Notes: generated by a model from the sequence alone, not told the origin. A stretch of 64,000 nt of DNA from Paracyclopina nana (GCA_019096065.1 JAGUCH010000005.1:4216001-4280000); one strand, 5' to 3'. Counted from the first letter of the stretch, positions 1-13,134 are shown. Numbers and translations: made by a program.

Positions 1-3000
1 TATGTCTTCTAGGAAGAACTTTGATTTTCATTTCCCCTTCTCTCTATACTGAACGAAAAAGTTGCACAACAACTCGAAGAATTAAGACAAAAGCGTCAAA
101 ATTGGTTGGCAATAACCGTCCATTAACTGCTTGGCACAAAGCAGACTCGGCGACGAGAGTAGTATGCTATATGGAATGCGATTCATTTGTCACCATGTTC
201 ATAAAAGATATATACCATATATGTAAGAATGTCAGCTAGTGTCAGTTCACAAGGCTTTTTTATCTTAGCTTGTAGCTGTGCTAGTACAAATTGTAGTACG
301 TTTCCAATTCTTCTGCGAAGTATTTTGATTAAATTTGTCCGTATCGTGTTCCGTGTTTGCTCTCGTCAGCTTATGTTTCTCCGAGCTGTTTTGTGAATCT
401 AATTGGAAATGCGATATAATTTCGGAAATTTCTTCGTAATTAAACAGCCCTTGGCGTCAACGTCCCTCTTTTAGGTTATGAGTACGTGGGACCGGAAGTT
501 TCATTTCATCACAGCGCGATTTTAGCATGAAATTAAAGGAAGAACTTTTGGCTGCCATGCACAATCAACCCAAGCCCAAGCAATTCGTATACCAGCAGCA
601 GTGTACGTACGTTGTATGTGCTTTACGATGGCGGAGAAAAGTAAACTAAACTTTGGGCAACTGCAGCAGTATCGTAAAACTGTAATCGTTGTCGATTCAG
701 TCTGTTTGGTCCATTTTCATCATGGGCTTTTTGGGTACATGATGCGTGAAAGCCTTTTCACGTTAAACCACTAGGCCAAAAATGGCGCTGAGCATAATAG
801 TGGAAGGATATGTACATGTTGCGGCTATAGCAGCCCTGCCATGATATTGCAAAAAAGCCAATAAGCATCGATATGATGATGGCAGCAGGGGAAAATAGCC
901 GAGCCAAATCGTTTCCATCATCATATAGGTTGCTATAGCTGCTCAAAACATGTTTTGTTGAGGAGCAAAAACAAGTCAAGGCTCCTAGTTTGACAGTTGT
1001 TGTGTGAAAATATTCTGGCATAAATATGATATGTTCATGCGCGTGTGCAATACGCACAAGTTAGGTACACACAAAGATGATCCAAGATTTATGAATGCCT
1101 GCTAAGAGTCGATATGATAACGAATGGCTAAATGAAGCTCGCAAGCTCCAATAATCGATACACATGTACGTACATCACTCGCTGGCCACATTTCCAATCA
1201 CATTCCATCAGACCCAAAAAGATCGCCATCATCTTCCGTCACTTTGCTCGGCTAACAAATCATTTTCTCCTCAGCTTCATAACAGTATGCCCAAAAAAAT
1301 AAATCTCTTCCCAACTATCTTTGTCAACAATCGAGCGCGCGCGCGCGGCTACTAACTTGGCAGTCTTCTCTCCCTACAAACTTTTTTCATTGCCTTCTTG
1401 GTAATTTGCATAAACAATGGAGCGTTGTTTATAGCCATGCCTTAATAAAAAGAGTCTCTTTAAACCAAGATATCTACAATAGCAATGAATAGTGTGCCAA
1501 CTTTGATAATTTACCAGTTAACTCAGAGTTGCTGAGGCACTTGCATTTTTTTCAGCGGAAGTTAACCAGTGAAAAATAGCGCAACCTTTCATCATCTGGC
1601 TTTTGAATCCACGCGAAAGTGGCAGACGAGTAATTTTGGTGATTGCGCTGCAATAAACATTCACATGGACCAATCCGAATCGCTGGGACAGCAACCATAT
1701 ATAGATGAAAAATGAATACCCATCAGAGTTGATTGCTCCTTTGATCCTTAAGGGACCTCGCAGTGCTCCAGGAAAGTCTTACCATATTTTAGGGCGGAAA
1801 AGTTGGGTAGAGGATGAAAAAATCAGTCTTTGGCTCGTACACGCTTGAGGCACTCAACTTTCCTGCTATTTTCCACTTGCCGATAAGGGAGCCAAATAAG
1901 GCGGACGATTGACCAGCCGTGTGTTTCCTGGGGATAACGATGCTGATGACCGAATAACAAGTTTAGTTGTGATGCACGATGGCTTTTGCTGTGTATGGGA
2001 TAGTAAGCAAGAAGTGGGATGATGATATGTGAGTGGAATGCCAAAAAAAGAAAGCTGCAGCTTCGTCTTCGTGGAAAAAGCCATGAAGAAGATAAAAAGG
2101 GTGCACACGGGCGAGACAACAAACAAATTTATGTTATTTGTCGGCGAGACTGGTACTGGAATGAAAAAGCCCCCGTGCAAAGAGAATAATGGCGGCGGTG
2201 TGCCCATAGCACCACTCCCTAATTGATATTAACCGGGAGCCTTTCCACCTTACAAGGAGCACTGGCAATCCATTATGCAAACGTCGCCATTTTAAGAGAG
2301 GAGTCAAACCTTGCTGCTGGAAGTAGCGAAAGTATACTTCTTGCAGACTCAGCTCGCGGATAGCGACAAGTCTTCTTGGGACCCCTCCTTTCATCCTAGT
2401 AGATTCTACTATATACTATGGTGCCAGCATGGTATGGTACGTAGTATACGTGCAGTAGTCGGAGAAAGCTGATGAAGCAAATGAATGGCAGCTGCAAGCA
2501 GCGCTAGCTACTTCTTCAATCAAATTCGGATCGACATCTTGAAAGGGCCTTTTCACCCCTAACAATGGAAGTGGAATATGCCTTTTGAAGCATTTGCATG
2601 ACCCTGTGATGGCTGCTGCCTCTGCTACTTCCAATCGGAGGCCACCAGGAGAAGAGGCTGGCGGCTGTGGAGAGGCCAACGCGCACCCTTACTACTAGTA
2701 CTATATACCACCAACTTGGAAGTCAGCTGTTGGAACATAGCAGCACACGCTTTCTTTCGCGACTTCCATGGTAAGAGCCAACAGTATGACTAGAGAGCCA
2801 GACGAAGCAGCGCTGTTTCAGTAACTATACCCCCACTTATTGCTGTTGTACCATACACTAAAAACATACAAGTAGTAAATATACAGCCAAGAGACGTAGG
2901 CGCGGCTTTCGAAACCTCGTCATTCAACCGAAACTGGCTGCTCACCGTGGCCCCCTGGTCTGAATAAGCTTCTGGCATCCCATTCAAACTGCATCCGGCC

Positions 3001-5532
3001 TAAATGAAATGGTAAGCACATAAAAATCCAAAACGTGCTTTTGTAGATGTAGCAACGTGGCTAGCCAACTCTATTTATTTCCAAGAGCCGAGAGGGAGGG
3101 CTGGGGTTAAAGGGATTTTCCTTTTTTCTCTTTGGGCCCATAAAAATGTTGCGAGGAGCAGGAACAAAAAGAGGCTGGCAGCAGCGTGTGGCTTCTCTCC
3201 TCCTCAATAAGCATAACAATAGGGCAAATGGGGACTCGACGACGATGTGAGCCATATAAGAAAATGTGACCGCTTCAAAGAAATGTCTCCCTAAAGAATT
3301 TGCAGTTCGGTACGCTACTTCTCCCGGAATTTGCTAGCTCGCATTGCAGCCAATCCATTAATATCAAGCATAAATTACTCATATGTCGCGCATGCATAGG
3401 CCCGGTCCTTAGCAGGTTTTCTCATCATTAGCTGGTGACGGGTGTTTAAATACCCTATGTAGTATAAAGGTACTTAAATAGCAGCTACTTAAATACTTTT
3501 TTACTACATAGGGTATTTAAATACCCGTCACCAGCTAATGATGAGAAAACCTGCTAAGGACCGGGCCATAATGAGTGTTGGTTGCAATTGCTATGCTGCA
3601 TAATATTCTTGTAGTTGTACTTTCCGCACACGCGGCTAATATGCGCTCCGCTTGTGCATCGGTCAAGCTTCAGCAGTTGGCCCCATCCGGCCACGAGAAA
3701 AGATAACTTTTTTATTTATTAATCCACAGAGAATTGAAGGGTTTTTGCGCTAGTCGCATAGCTAATCATATACAATACCTTTAGCTGCAGAAGGGAGCTA
3801 TGGAGAATTTTGAAACCGAACTTTCTTATGCATATTTCAAGCTATGTTAAAAGCTACATAGCCATCGATTTCCTTGCATCTTCTACTTCCTAATGAAAAA
3901 TAGATATCTGTGATACACAAGACTTAATTGCGCGCGAGTGTCTGGTTGTTGCAGCTGCGGATATTATTTCAGTGCAGATAAAGTACAACAAACGAGCCGG
4001 ACTTTGGTGCATGATATCCCATTTTCACTATTGGACTCCTTTCAAGCATACAGAGATGGGAGCTTTCTAGGTTTTTTCATACATCTTCTGCTGGGTCAAA
4101 TGGAGAGCTACGTCTGACAGCAGGCCAAGGAGTATCGATTTTGCCGATAATCGTTTTCGTGACAAGAATCATGGAACAACAAACTCTTTTGACGTATGCT
4201 CAAGATTTGAACGGAGAAGCATCTTTCAACTATTATCATATGGAAAAAATCTCTGGGAGCTGATAAAGCATAGCCTTGCTGCTTTCTATTTGCGGTTTCG
4301 CAGAGGATAGGAAATATACTGAAGCAAGTCTTCTGACGTGCATGGTTGCCAGGGTTGTCATCGTGGAATAATTAACATGGCCTCCGTTGATGGTTGCTTC
4401 TGTGGTGGCCACATGCGGTCATCTTTCAAGGGAGAAGAGGAATGATGGGAGTACGAGTGCACCGCATCTTATTTGGGTAGATCAGTTGTGAGGCAGGGAA
4501 AGCTATTTTCTTTTTTCTCTCCTGACAAGCGACACGAGGCTGAGGAGTGCAATTTTTTTTGTGAGGAGAAAACCGTTTGGCTTGCGTTTCTTTAAAAATA
4601 GGGCTTTTCAAATCCTTTTCCTTCCTTACAAAATGCTACGTACGAAAAGCAGTCTAATAATCGAAAACTCACTAGGTTGCAGCTTTACGTGGACTCCTTT
4701 TCAGAATGGGAGAAATCTTTTCAGTAGGAAAAAAGAAGTTGGTTTGCATTTGATGGGCAATAAAACTCGATTCCCGTTAGCCAATCTAGCTGATGATCGC
4801 AATGGCAAGGATCAATCTGTATATATGCACTAAAGCAATAACGCGCAGTAGAAGTAGCTCTAGTAGTCCATAAAAATCGCCCATTAACCGAACTGGATAT
4901 AGGACTCCTCGTATGAGTTCTTATAGGAGACAGAACCTTTGGCAGTACGTGGCTGATGGGTGAAATTTGAAAACCCTCGGGGTCTATAGACTATCTGAAT
5001 TTTGTGCCCTCGCCAACTGAACGTTATTTATGGCAGCAAACATCGTTTCGCTTCTTGGAGTTAGCTTTCTCCTTGCATATCACCAAACGCAAACAGAGCC
5101 ACTCGCTCTTTACGGGTGAGAAGAAAGCAGCATCTTATTTCCGTTGGGGTCGAATGTTTGCTTGAAGCTGATGTGGTAGCACAAAATTGCATTAACAGCT
5201 TCCTTTTGGGCCTATTATTCCTCAGCTGCAAACCGCCTGTGTTAAATAGCAGCCAGCTGCATATGCGCGCCGGCCGCGAAAAAGAATCACCCGATAAAAA
5301 AAGCCTTCTCTCTTCCAGGTTTATATGGTCCTCGCTCGAGGATGATGACGATGGCGAGGGCAAAGTTTGATGCAGGTCGTAAATGAGCTAGCTTCTGGCA
5401 TCCGAGCTGTCATGGCACAAATTATCTTCCGCATGCGCCACCGAAGCCGCAAATAAGGTGCTGAAAATGTCAAACGTATAATGAGGTTATTCTATGATGT
5501 CGCCCACCTGAATTCTGATAACAAGCATATAA
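1..5532. other. Intergenic, no supported gene
   Basis: The ORFs here are short, overlap on both strands and show no family motif or consistent splice phasing. The only structured element is the palindromic MITE at 3399-3567. The stretch just before 5533 may contain the promoter of the GT92 gene, but I see no clear TATA box. Confidence 0.6.
3399..3567. mobile_element. Palindromic MITE, 169 bp
   Basis: Two arms of about 66 bp are reverse complements with one mismatch (TGTTTAAA against TATTTAAA). The left arm begins GGCCCGGTCCTTAG and the right arm ends CTAAGGACCGGGCC. ATA flanks both ends, consistent with a 3-bp target duplication as made by PIF/Harbinger-type elements (family knowledge; the assignment is inference). 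The loop at 3471-3496 contains TTAAATAGCAGCTA between two TTAAAT blocks, and that core recurs at 54971-54996. There is no coding capacity. Confidence 0.85.
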
Positions 5533-7335
5533 ATGACTACCAATATCCGGCCTCTCCGGAGGCGACTCAGGCTGACGCGAGGCCGCATCGTGGGCAGGAT
5601 GACGCAAGAGAAGCAAAAGCTCAGCTTTTTCCTTGTCATCATGTTCCTTGTCATCTTCGGCCTCATCGTCCTCGCCGAGGTCCTCTTCATGGAAGACGGA
5701 AAGGGGGAAATATTCTATGATGCCACTGGAGGTGATAGCAATAATGTAGACAGCGTCTCTTGGGAGACACCCAAGCCCTTGCCACTCAAGGATGGGGTGC
5801 TGCGTGGAGCTGCTGGTCAGGACATTCTCAAGAGCGAAAAGCTGCAGGAGAGCCTCAAACGACATCAAGATGAAATGGAGAGACTCATAAAGAACATTTC
5901 GTCCAGAATTAACAAGAAGCCCACCGAAAGCCCACCGCCAAGACCTTACAACTACGACAACGAGCCCAGCCTCGATTTTGACTTCGGCCTCAAAAAGCAC
6001 ACTGGCTACGACGCCAATTGGCAGCCAGTCAATGGGACGAGGCATAAATTCTACGTCTATTCAGCCTACTACGATGCCCGCCAAAGGCCCCTCATTCGCG
6101 TGATTGGAGCCACCAAGACTAAGCACACGGACAAGGTCTGGTGCAAAATGTACTATCGTAAGGCGGAGTCGTCTCCGGATCAGCAGGAGCCCGAGGAAGA
6201 CGAAGAGCCGCCATTGGTGGTTCCCGGAGGAGTCACTATTATCCGGGAGAATTGGAACCTTAAGTACTCCGCCTGCTTCGTCCTCTGCTCTTTGCCATTG
6301 CCTGCAGACGAAAGCGAGCCCATTCGCGTGCCCGTGTCCGTGAGCATCGTCAGCTCAGCCTCCACCACCTCCAATGCTTCCAATCAGCTGCCCGTCCTCA
6401 ACCACGAAAACGGCACTGGGACCCACGAGGTCAACTCCTCCGCTGTGGGAGCCTGCATCAAACCCCTCCACTTCCACTACAACAAGACCCTCGAGCTCAT
6501 CGAGTTCTTCGAGCTCAACAAGATCTTCGGAGTCACCAAGTTCACGCTGTACAATGACACCGTGTCCACCGAGGTCTCGTGCGTCCTCAACCACTACGAG
6601 GCCGAGGGCACAGCCACTGTCTTGCCTTGGAAGCTGAATATCGACTCGCAGACCGAGATTCGAACCGAGGGCCTCTTCGCAGCCTTGAACGACTGCTTGT
6701 ACCGGAGCATGAACGAGTTCCGGTACCTCATGCTCATAGACTTTGATGAGTTCATCGTGCCTCACACCAACTACACCATTCCGGAGATGCTCACTCACGT
6801 GGACAACCAGAAGATTGTCATAACCGGAAACGTGGGCCGCTATGGCCTCAAAGTGCCTCCCGCCCAGCCCAAAGTGGTGTCAGCCTATAGCTTCCAAAAC
6901 GCGTTCTTCTACCTCCAGTTCCCTGACGACGAGAAGGCCGGCTCGGGCCTCAGGGTGCTTCGCAAGACGAGGCGCAAGTCCAAGTTCAACCCACAGAAGC
7001 AGAGATCCAAGTACATATGCGTCCCCAGGAACGTGAAGGAGGCGGGCAACCACTTCATCTGGGAGTTCTTGAGGGGCTCCAACCTCAACGTGCCCACCAA
7101 GTATGGCTATCTGCACCATTACAGGGTGTGCGAGTTTGGTGGAGACGACTGCGTCCACACTGAGAGCCATGTGGATCGGGTGATGTTCAAGTTCCGCGAC
7201 ACCTTGTTGGCCAACGTGGAGAAGGTGTTGGCCAAGCTGTCAGAGAGGTGCGGCCTACGTCGACTCCAGCAAGAACTCAGGCGTGAGACCAATAATCAGT
7301 TGGCCTCTACCACTCAAGCTAGCAAATCGACTTGA
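5533..7335 (+). CDS. Glycosyltransferase family 92 (DUF23) protein, type II membrane
   Basis: This single-exon gene encodes 600 residues. A basic cytosolic tail of about 28 residues is followed by a signal anchor (about residues 30-50, SFFLVIMFLVIFGLIVLAE), a stem with low-complexity segments, and a GT92 catalytic domain from about residue 305 to 565. The GT92 signature is visible: an ACIKPLHFHYN start, LIEFFELNKIFGVTKFTLYN, and the metal/nucleotide-sugar motif DFDEF near residue 403. The C-terminal part has the conserved HHYRVCEFGGDDC. GT92 enzymes such as nematode GALT-1 transfer galactose to fucose on N-glycan cores in the Golgi; the exact acceptor here is unknown. M23 (MTQEKQ) is an alternative start that would keep the anchor. 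A poly(A) signal follows the stop. The RPGR-like gene downstream converges on it. Confidence 0.88.
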   Translation: MTTNIRPLRRRLRLTRGRIVGRMTQEKQKLSFFLVIMFLVIFGLIVLAEVLFMEDGKGEIFYDATGGDSNNVDSVSWETPKPLPLKDGVLRGAAGQDILKSEKLQESLKRHQDEMERLIKNISSRINKKPTESPPPRPYNYDNEPSLDFDFGLKKHTGYDANWQPVNGTRHKFYVYSAYYDARQRPLIRVIGATKTKHTDKVWCKMYYRKAESSPDQQEPEEDEEPPLVVPGGVTIIRENWNLKYSACFVLCSLPLPADESEPIRVPVSVSIVSSASTTSNASNQLPVLNHENGTGTHEVNSSAVGACIKPLHFHYNKTLELIEFFELNKIFGVTKFTLYNDTVSTEVSCVLNHYEAEGTATVLPWKLNIDSQTEIRTEGLFAALNDCLYRSMNEFRYLMLIDFDEFIVPHTNYTIPEMLTHVDNQKIVITGNVGRYGLKVPPAQPKVVSAYSFQNAFFYLQFPDDEKAGSGLRVLRKTRRKSKFNPQKQRSKYICVPRNVKEAGNHFIWEFLRGSNLNVPTKYGYLHHYRVCEFGGDDCVHTESHVDRVMFKFRDTLLANVEKVLAKLSERCGLRRLQQELRRETNNQLASTTQASKST

Positions 7336-7399
7336 TTCTTTGCCTTCTTCTCTTTCACAATTCATTCAGCCAAAAGTAACTTATCCTTTATTTAATGAC

Positions 7400-7405
7400 A
7401 ATAAA
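7400..7405 (+). terminator. Polyadenylation signal AATAAA of the GT92 gene
   Basis: A canonical AATAAA lies 65 bases after the GT92 stop codon, on the same strand, and is a suitable 3' end for a short 3' UTR. Confidence 0.6.
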
Positions 7406-9066
7406 GTCACTAGATGATAACCAGTCTGAGGGAGCTTTTGATCTTGAAATCAAAAAGTTTCTTCCTTCGCTTGTTTCAAAAATGGACAGCTCTTCATGTC
7501 ACATGTCGCAGCTGTTGTGAAGTTAACTATTGATGAGCCACTTGAGCGCGTTGCGATATGTTTACTAGTAAGCGTTCATTTGTTATTAAAAAGGGCCACT
7601 TGCGTAAGTAGAGCTCAATTCAATTACATAGCGACACAACAAATGTCCACAAACGTGTTATTGAGTGAAAAAATCAGCTGCAACTTGTCAGTGTGACGCG
7701 AAAGTTATCTTCTTTGAAAAGTGCTTCTTTGTGAAAAAAGTGCTTTTTTTATCGTGAAACATTTTGGTGAGAAAGTTGTGCTACATCTAGCTGTATTGAG
7801 CTTTTCGGGTCGGTCTCCAGATCGAACAGACCCATAGACCCTCGGTGTTACAACAGCAATGTTGTTGTAGCAAACTTGATATAATATACCAGGACATCAT
7901 GGTTGTTGGAGAATGCACAAATGTTACTTCGTTACTTTCTCCTAAAGAAGAAACAGCTCTCAGAAGGAAAACAACAACTACAAAGAATGCACACCAAGGT
8001 AAAAGCCCCTGCTGAGCGTAATCTGCGGTCCGTTTTGCATCTTTTACTCTATGAAAACAATTTCGTTATCGCCAAGGGCAAGAAGATGGATGCAAAAGCT
8101 TCCGAGGCAGCTATATGTATAGCAGCTAGTAGGCCTTGCATCAACTTTCATGCATTTCATTAGTCACCACCACCGCCATATTTGTATTACACTTCCTTCA
8201 AAATCATGGCAATGCATTGCAATGTAACAATGCCAATATGCATTAACGAATACAGGCGTACTACTATATATGAGGGCAATCACCTTTACTACAAGTTTGT
8301 TCTTCTCTGGATACTTCTCTCAGCTCAGCAGTTTTCCACTTGGTAGACTTAAGGGTTGAGATGGATGTGAGAGGCTAATTCGACACACCCTCACATAATA
8401 TTCTGAACAGCTCTCTCCTTGCATGGGAAACTCAAATTAGTTTCTCTCGCCTGAGTGGATTGAAGAAAAGGCTCAACGCGCACAAGGAAATACAAGTAGG
8501 TTCTAGAGCTACAAAACGATTAAAAATGCATAATTTATCACTTTTCTCTTTTTGGGCTCGAATGAGAAAGTAGGCGAGGAATCTCTGGGGAAAAAATTCC
8601 AATTTACTTTCAATGTGTGTACGAACTTTTTCGACAATTGGGCCTCTTTCATATTTTATGAAAAACTACGTACGTGTGTTTGTGGTTGCACTAGCACACT
8701 ATCGAACTGTTTGCCTTTAGGCCATAAGCCATAAATTCCATTCTTGAAAACGTAATGGTAACATATATGAGATTTGTGCTGCACGTACTACCGTTTAAGT
8801 TTTTTATGGCCAAGCTGCCTCAAAAAAGGCGACAAATCGGCAAAAATAAGTTGTGTCCGCAAGCGAATATCGATGAGAGGTGGCCCATTCTAAAATTGGC
8901 CTAGTGAGACTCATTATTGATTGTTTCAACTATAATGATAATGAACAGTTTGCAATTGAATATTAATTGGTCGAAAATGGGAGATTAAAATCAGGTCTCG
9001 AAGAGCAGAATGATTTTTTCATAAAGATTACTTTTTGTGCGCCGTGTACGTGCTTCCCGTCACATT
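7406..9066. other. Intergenic between convergent genes, no supported gene
   Basis: This stretch lies between the ends of the GT92 gene (+) and the RPGR-like gene (-). The small ORFs have no recognisable motif or matching splice sites. I see no RNA gene or transposon structure here. Confidence 0.5.
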
Positions 9067-11545
9067 CTACAAGAGTGTGCAAGCTTTGGACTTTTTGCCA
9101 GATCCTCTGCCGCCCTCTGTGTTATTGGTAGGACTTGAGTTTTTTGAGCCATTCTCCGCCCTTATGTCATCTTGACTGCTAATAGTCACTCGTTTTTTCG
9201 GTTTGGCCTCTTTGCGTGGCTCTCGATCAGCTTCTTCTTCAATGCTGCTCACATCGTCATCCTCATCTTCTTCATCCTCATCGTCCTGGTCCTCTTTATG
9301 GCTATCCTCGTCAGAAGCTTCATTTTCTTCCTCGCTGTCCTCTGCGTTCTCCTCTTGCTTCTTGCTGTTTTCTTCCTCTGCCTTTTTGGACTTGCCAAAG
9401 AACCTAACTTGCTTTTTTTGCTTAGGAGACGAAGCAGTATTTGCCTCGTTCGTATCCGCGTTTGCGGGAGTTGCATTAGTCTCCGAGGATGTTTTCTTGC
9501 GTCCAAAGTTCTTGAAGAAGTTGCTAATTTTGTGTCCTTTTGTTGTCGCTACCTCGGGCTGCTCTTTTTCCTCGGCTTCTCCATTATTGAGGCCCTCGTC
9601 AGCCAACTCGTTAGCATTTTCCTCGGATTGCTCAATGGTGAGGATCTTTTCAGTCTCGTCTTCCTCGTGGGCGTTGTCACCGCTCGAAAGAGGTGGTAAT
9701 TTCTCTTGTCTGTGCCTTCGTCTCGCTTCTAAATTGATCTCCTCGAGTTGACCGTTCGGCAGTAGTGTGCTATCGATGCTGGCCTCTCCGTCGGCCTCGG
9801 CTCCATAAATATACCCTGGAATCGGCCTTGCCTGAACCATCGTGTGACAGCCTCCGCAAACGGCTTTTTCCACGTGGAAACCCTGCATAACGTGCGAATG
9901 GGTAATTTTGAAGTTTAATTAAGGTTAAATTGTCGAGCATACCCTGAAACGGGAGGAAGGTACTGGTGTGTAATGATTGGTTAGCGTTTCCACATCAAGG
10001 CAAAGTTTGCCATGGCGGCCATCGCCAAAGGTGAAAAGTTTTCCATCTTCAGTGACGACCGCGGAGTGGTTTTCTCCGCAGCTAATACCAACTATTCTAC
10101 TTGAGATCGAGGCTATCTTCATGGGCTCTGGCGTCTCCAGGATGCGTGTGCCCAGGCCCAATTGGCCGTTGCTGCTCGCTCCGAACGAGAACACCTCGCC
10201 CGATTCGGTGAGAAAAAGGGTGTGATCCCCTCCGCAAGAGACACTGACAACCTGTGAGAGAAAAGGACAAGAGGGAATTAAATGGCATGAAAAATTGCAC
10301 CATGAGAAATTTTCATCCGCGGAACACTTGGTGTGATGATAAACATCATGCATAATTTATTGCGTAGCTACATAGCGCTGCCTCATATATGCTGTATACT
10401 TCTATATGGTTGTATGCGTGAGTGGTGTACTATATGCTTTGCAGTTGATGAAGTTTAGAGAAGAAAAGGCCTCCCATCTTCTGCACACACCATGATCAAA
10501 CGCAAAAGGACAAAAAGGAAGGCTCTGAGCCAAAGTATCAGCATTATGGAAGCATTTGATGGCTTCGCAGCTGAATTAATGCAGCGTTGGCAAAAATGTG
10601 CGACTTGGCCTTCTCCTCGCGCCGAGTTTCTCGTTTTTGTACCCATAAGGCTTCTTCACTTGAGTTATGAGGTAGAGAGAATGCTGGTTGTCAGCAATAT
10701 TAACCGCATCCTCTGCTAGATAAAATTGCCCACAAAAATGTCTAATGTACGTTTGGGATCTAGAAAGCGAAACTTCCGGCATTATAATTAATTCTTACGT
10801 TTTCATCAACGTTCACTTTGGTGGGGACATCGGCCTCAGTCACAGCTGCACCAAGGCCCAGTTTCCCACCATCGGCCTCCCCAAAGGTGTAGAGGCCGCC
10901 GTCCTCAGTGACCACAGCACAATGATAGTAGCCACAGCTGATGTCTCGTACGGGGCCTCCGGATTGCTGAAAGGCTTCCAGCTTAGTTGGCACAAAGAGA
11001 ACCTCTTCTCCTTCGGAACCAAGGCCCAGCTGGCCTTCTTTGTTGCTACCCCACACGTACACTGCACCGGACCTCCCAAGGGCCATTGAATGGGAAGAGC
11101 CAGCGTCCAAGGCCACGATCAGATCTTCCTCCATAGGACCACTCTGAATCTCAAATGGCTTGTTGATAGCCTCTGGATCTCGACCGATGCCTAATTGTCC
11201 CTCAGTATTGGATCCAAAGGCCCACAGCTTGCCGGAGGCCATTGCAACAATCGTGTGGGCTTTTCCGCAAGCCACAGCCAAGACCTTGTCGGGTTTGAGC
11301 ACTTTAACGCAAGATGGCTTGAGCACGTTTTCATTATGGCCGAGGCCCAGTTGGCCAAATTCGTTGCTCCCAAAGGTGAACAGTCGGCCGGTCTGAGTGA
11401 CCACAGCTGTGTGCTCATCGCCACAAGAAATTGCCACCACGAGGTCTCTCTTGATCCAGAATTTGCTCGGTGCATTTTCGGCAAACTTGGACTTGCCGAA
11501 AGTGAAAATGGCCCCCGTCTCGGGCACCTCTGGATCCTCGGCCAT
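9067..11545 (-). CDS. RPGR: RPGR-like ciliary regulator: RCC1 propeller, acidic tail, CaaX box
   Basis: Three exons in phase 0: 11545-10799, 10251-9943 and 9882-9067, giving 623 residues. The N-terminus contains TGAIFTFGKSKFAEN and CGDEHTAVVT, hallmark sequences of retinitis pigmentosa GTPase regulator, and RCC1 repeats (FGSNEFGQLGLG, SCGYYHCAVVTEDG, FGDGRHGK) run to about residue 365. Exon 3 begins GFHVEKAVCGGCHTMV, which closes the propeller. The rest is low-complexity, with a Lys/Glu region and a run of Glu/Asp at about 520-575. The protein ends CTLL, a CaaX box favouring geranylgeranylation and close to the prenylated end of vertebrate RPGR. In vertebrates RPGR works at the ciliary transition zone with RPGRIP1 and PDE6D. 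A Cys replaces a usual Gly in GKLCLD of blade 7. The exon 1 start matches the family length. Confidence 0.9.
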
Positions 11546-13134
11546 TGCAGTAATGGATCAGCAGTAAGTTGGTCACCCAAGTTTTCCTAAGCGCGGAATC
11601 TCTCAAGAATCCGACCGAGGATCTAGTAGTAGTAGGCAAACTTCCAAGTTTTAATGGTATTTCACAAAGTTGTTGTTGCTCATGATGCTGTCCTCGTCGT
11701 TGTGGAGGCTAGCAGCAGTAGCAAAAGTTTTTTTTGCTGATGAGCTTCCGTGCCTGAAGAAGCCATCATTATTGCCTCAACTGTCCGCAGTAGCCACAGC
11801 TACACGATACTGCTAGTATGTAGCGGTAACTTTGCCAAAAATTGAATTTTGCAGGTCACTGCTACTGTTATAATTTGCAGTGGAGCCTCCATTCCAAATT
11901 GGCACTTTCCACGAGAAAGAGCCTGGCTTTTCTTTTCCTATAAATGTTCGACACACACACTGATAAGCAGATGTGACAATGCGATATCTTTTCTATTTCT
12001 TGTCTATACCTGACATTTGGTCTGGCAGAACTGGAGAAGTGGAAGCTAGGAATAACATTTCGAAAGCAGGTATTGTTCTCACTTTGGATAGTCCCAGTGG
12101 ACCACCAGGCTGAAAGAGCTTTTATTAAAGGCAGTAGTTGTGGCAAAGTAGTCTTTGGGTTTACACTGTTTTCCCTCCTCTCATTGGCCCTCCAGAGCTA
12201 ATTTACCAAATATGTTGTCACTTTATTTGTAATCAACCCACAACGCAATCTAGGCACGCGCGCGCCTCTCAAAACAATTACTTGCTTTTCAAAACACATA
12301 CCCTAGATTTTTCTTCACAACAACTGTACAAAATAGTAGGTACATTTATTCTGCTGGAATATTTTCCCTGTATGGTTATACCAAAGCACTTGGAAGGAAA
12401 CTTTGAATTTTTTGATCATCGTCGCGCGAGTTGTTGTTTTACAAAAGCAATCTTTGATGGGACAGCATAATCGTTAAAGTTGGATCGATGAGCCTCAAAA
12501 TCCTGCTATTGTATACTTTGACTTTCTTTGTAAATGAAATACACTGGGCCAATTGGTATGGAATATATAGGACACAGTCTGAGCGCGCAACTGCAAAATG
12601 CAAACAGCCACACGTGACAGAAGCATTGATAGCCATTTATTTGGTGTTCATATATGCATGCGCGCGCGCGCAATATTGCCCCACTTTGAAGAACTGCAAC
12701 AGCGTGTGATTTGGCCTTCTTTTCTATCTTTACTTAGGTACTTGCATGAATTCTCTATATCGCACATGTAATATTGGATTAAGATATATCGATGCCCCTC
12801 CTTTCAGCCAGCTCCAAATGGAAAAAGCAATTCCACTCTGTCAAAATGTGAAAACGGTACGTGGTCCTTTTTATCGATTTTTCCAACTTTGTTTCTCTTT
12901 GTTCATCTTACACTGAAAAATTGCATTCTCTTAGTTGATGATGCATTTGGCAAAAATGCAAGAAAGTGCATCGCCACCAAATGCCCGAAATGGTTGCGCA
13001 CGAATGGCTGCTCTCTCCCAGGTTGAGTGTTAAGCTTTCCGTTTGTTCCGTCCATTTTGCTGGAGAAAGGCTGAAGTCCATATTTAGGCACTGCTGTGCA
13101 CCACAATTATTCGGCGATTAAGGTCAGCTTGACA
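11546..13134. other. Intergenic between divergent genes
   Basis: This separates the starts of the RPGR-like (-) and amidohydrolase (+) genes, so it probably carries both promoters. A short alternating GC run lies near 12661. No coding exon or repeat family was recognised. Confidence 0.5.

Noticed and set aside
6355-6798. 147-codon (-) ORF
   Set aside because: Shadow of the GC-biased third positions of the GT92 gene; no motif of its own.
9172-9751. Long (+) ORFs of 175 and 182 codons, hydrophobic or Ser-rich
   Set aside because: They are antisense to the Glu/Lys-rich RPGR exon 3, whose biased codons create open reverse frames.
12655-12675. Alternating GC run as a Z-DNA or regulatory site
   Set aside because: Only about six repeats, and similar short runs occur elsewhere (for example near 1337) without context.
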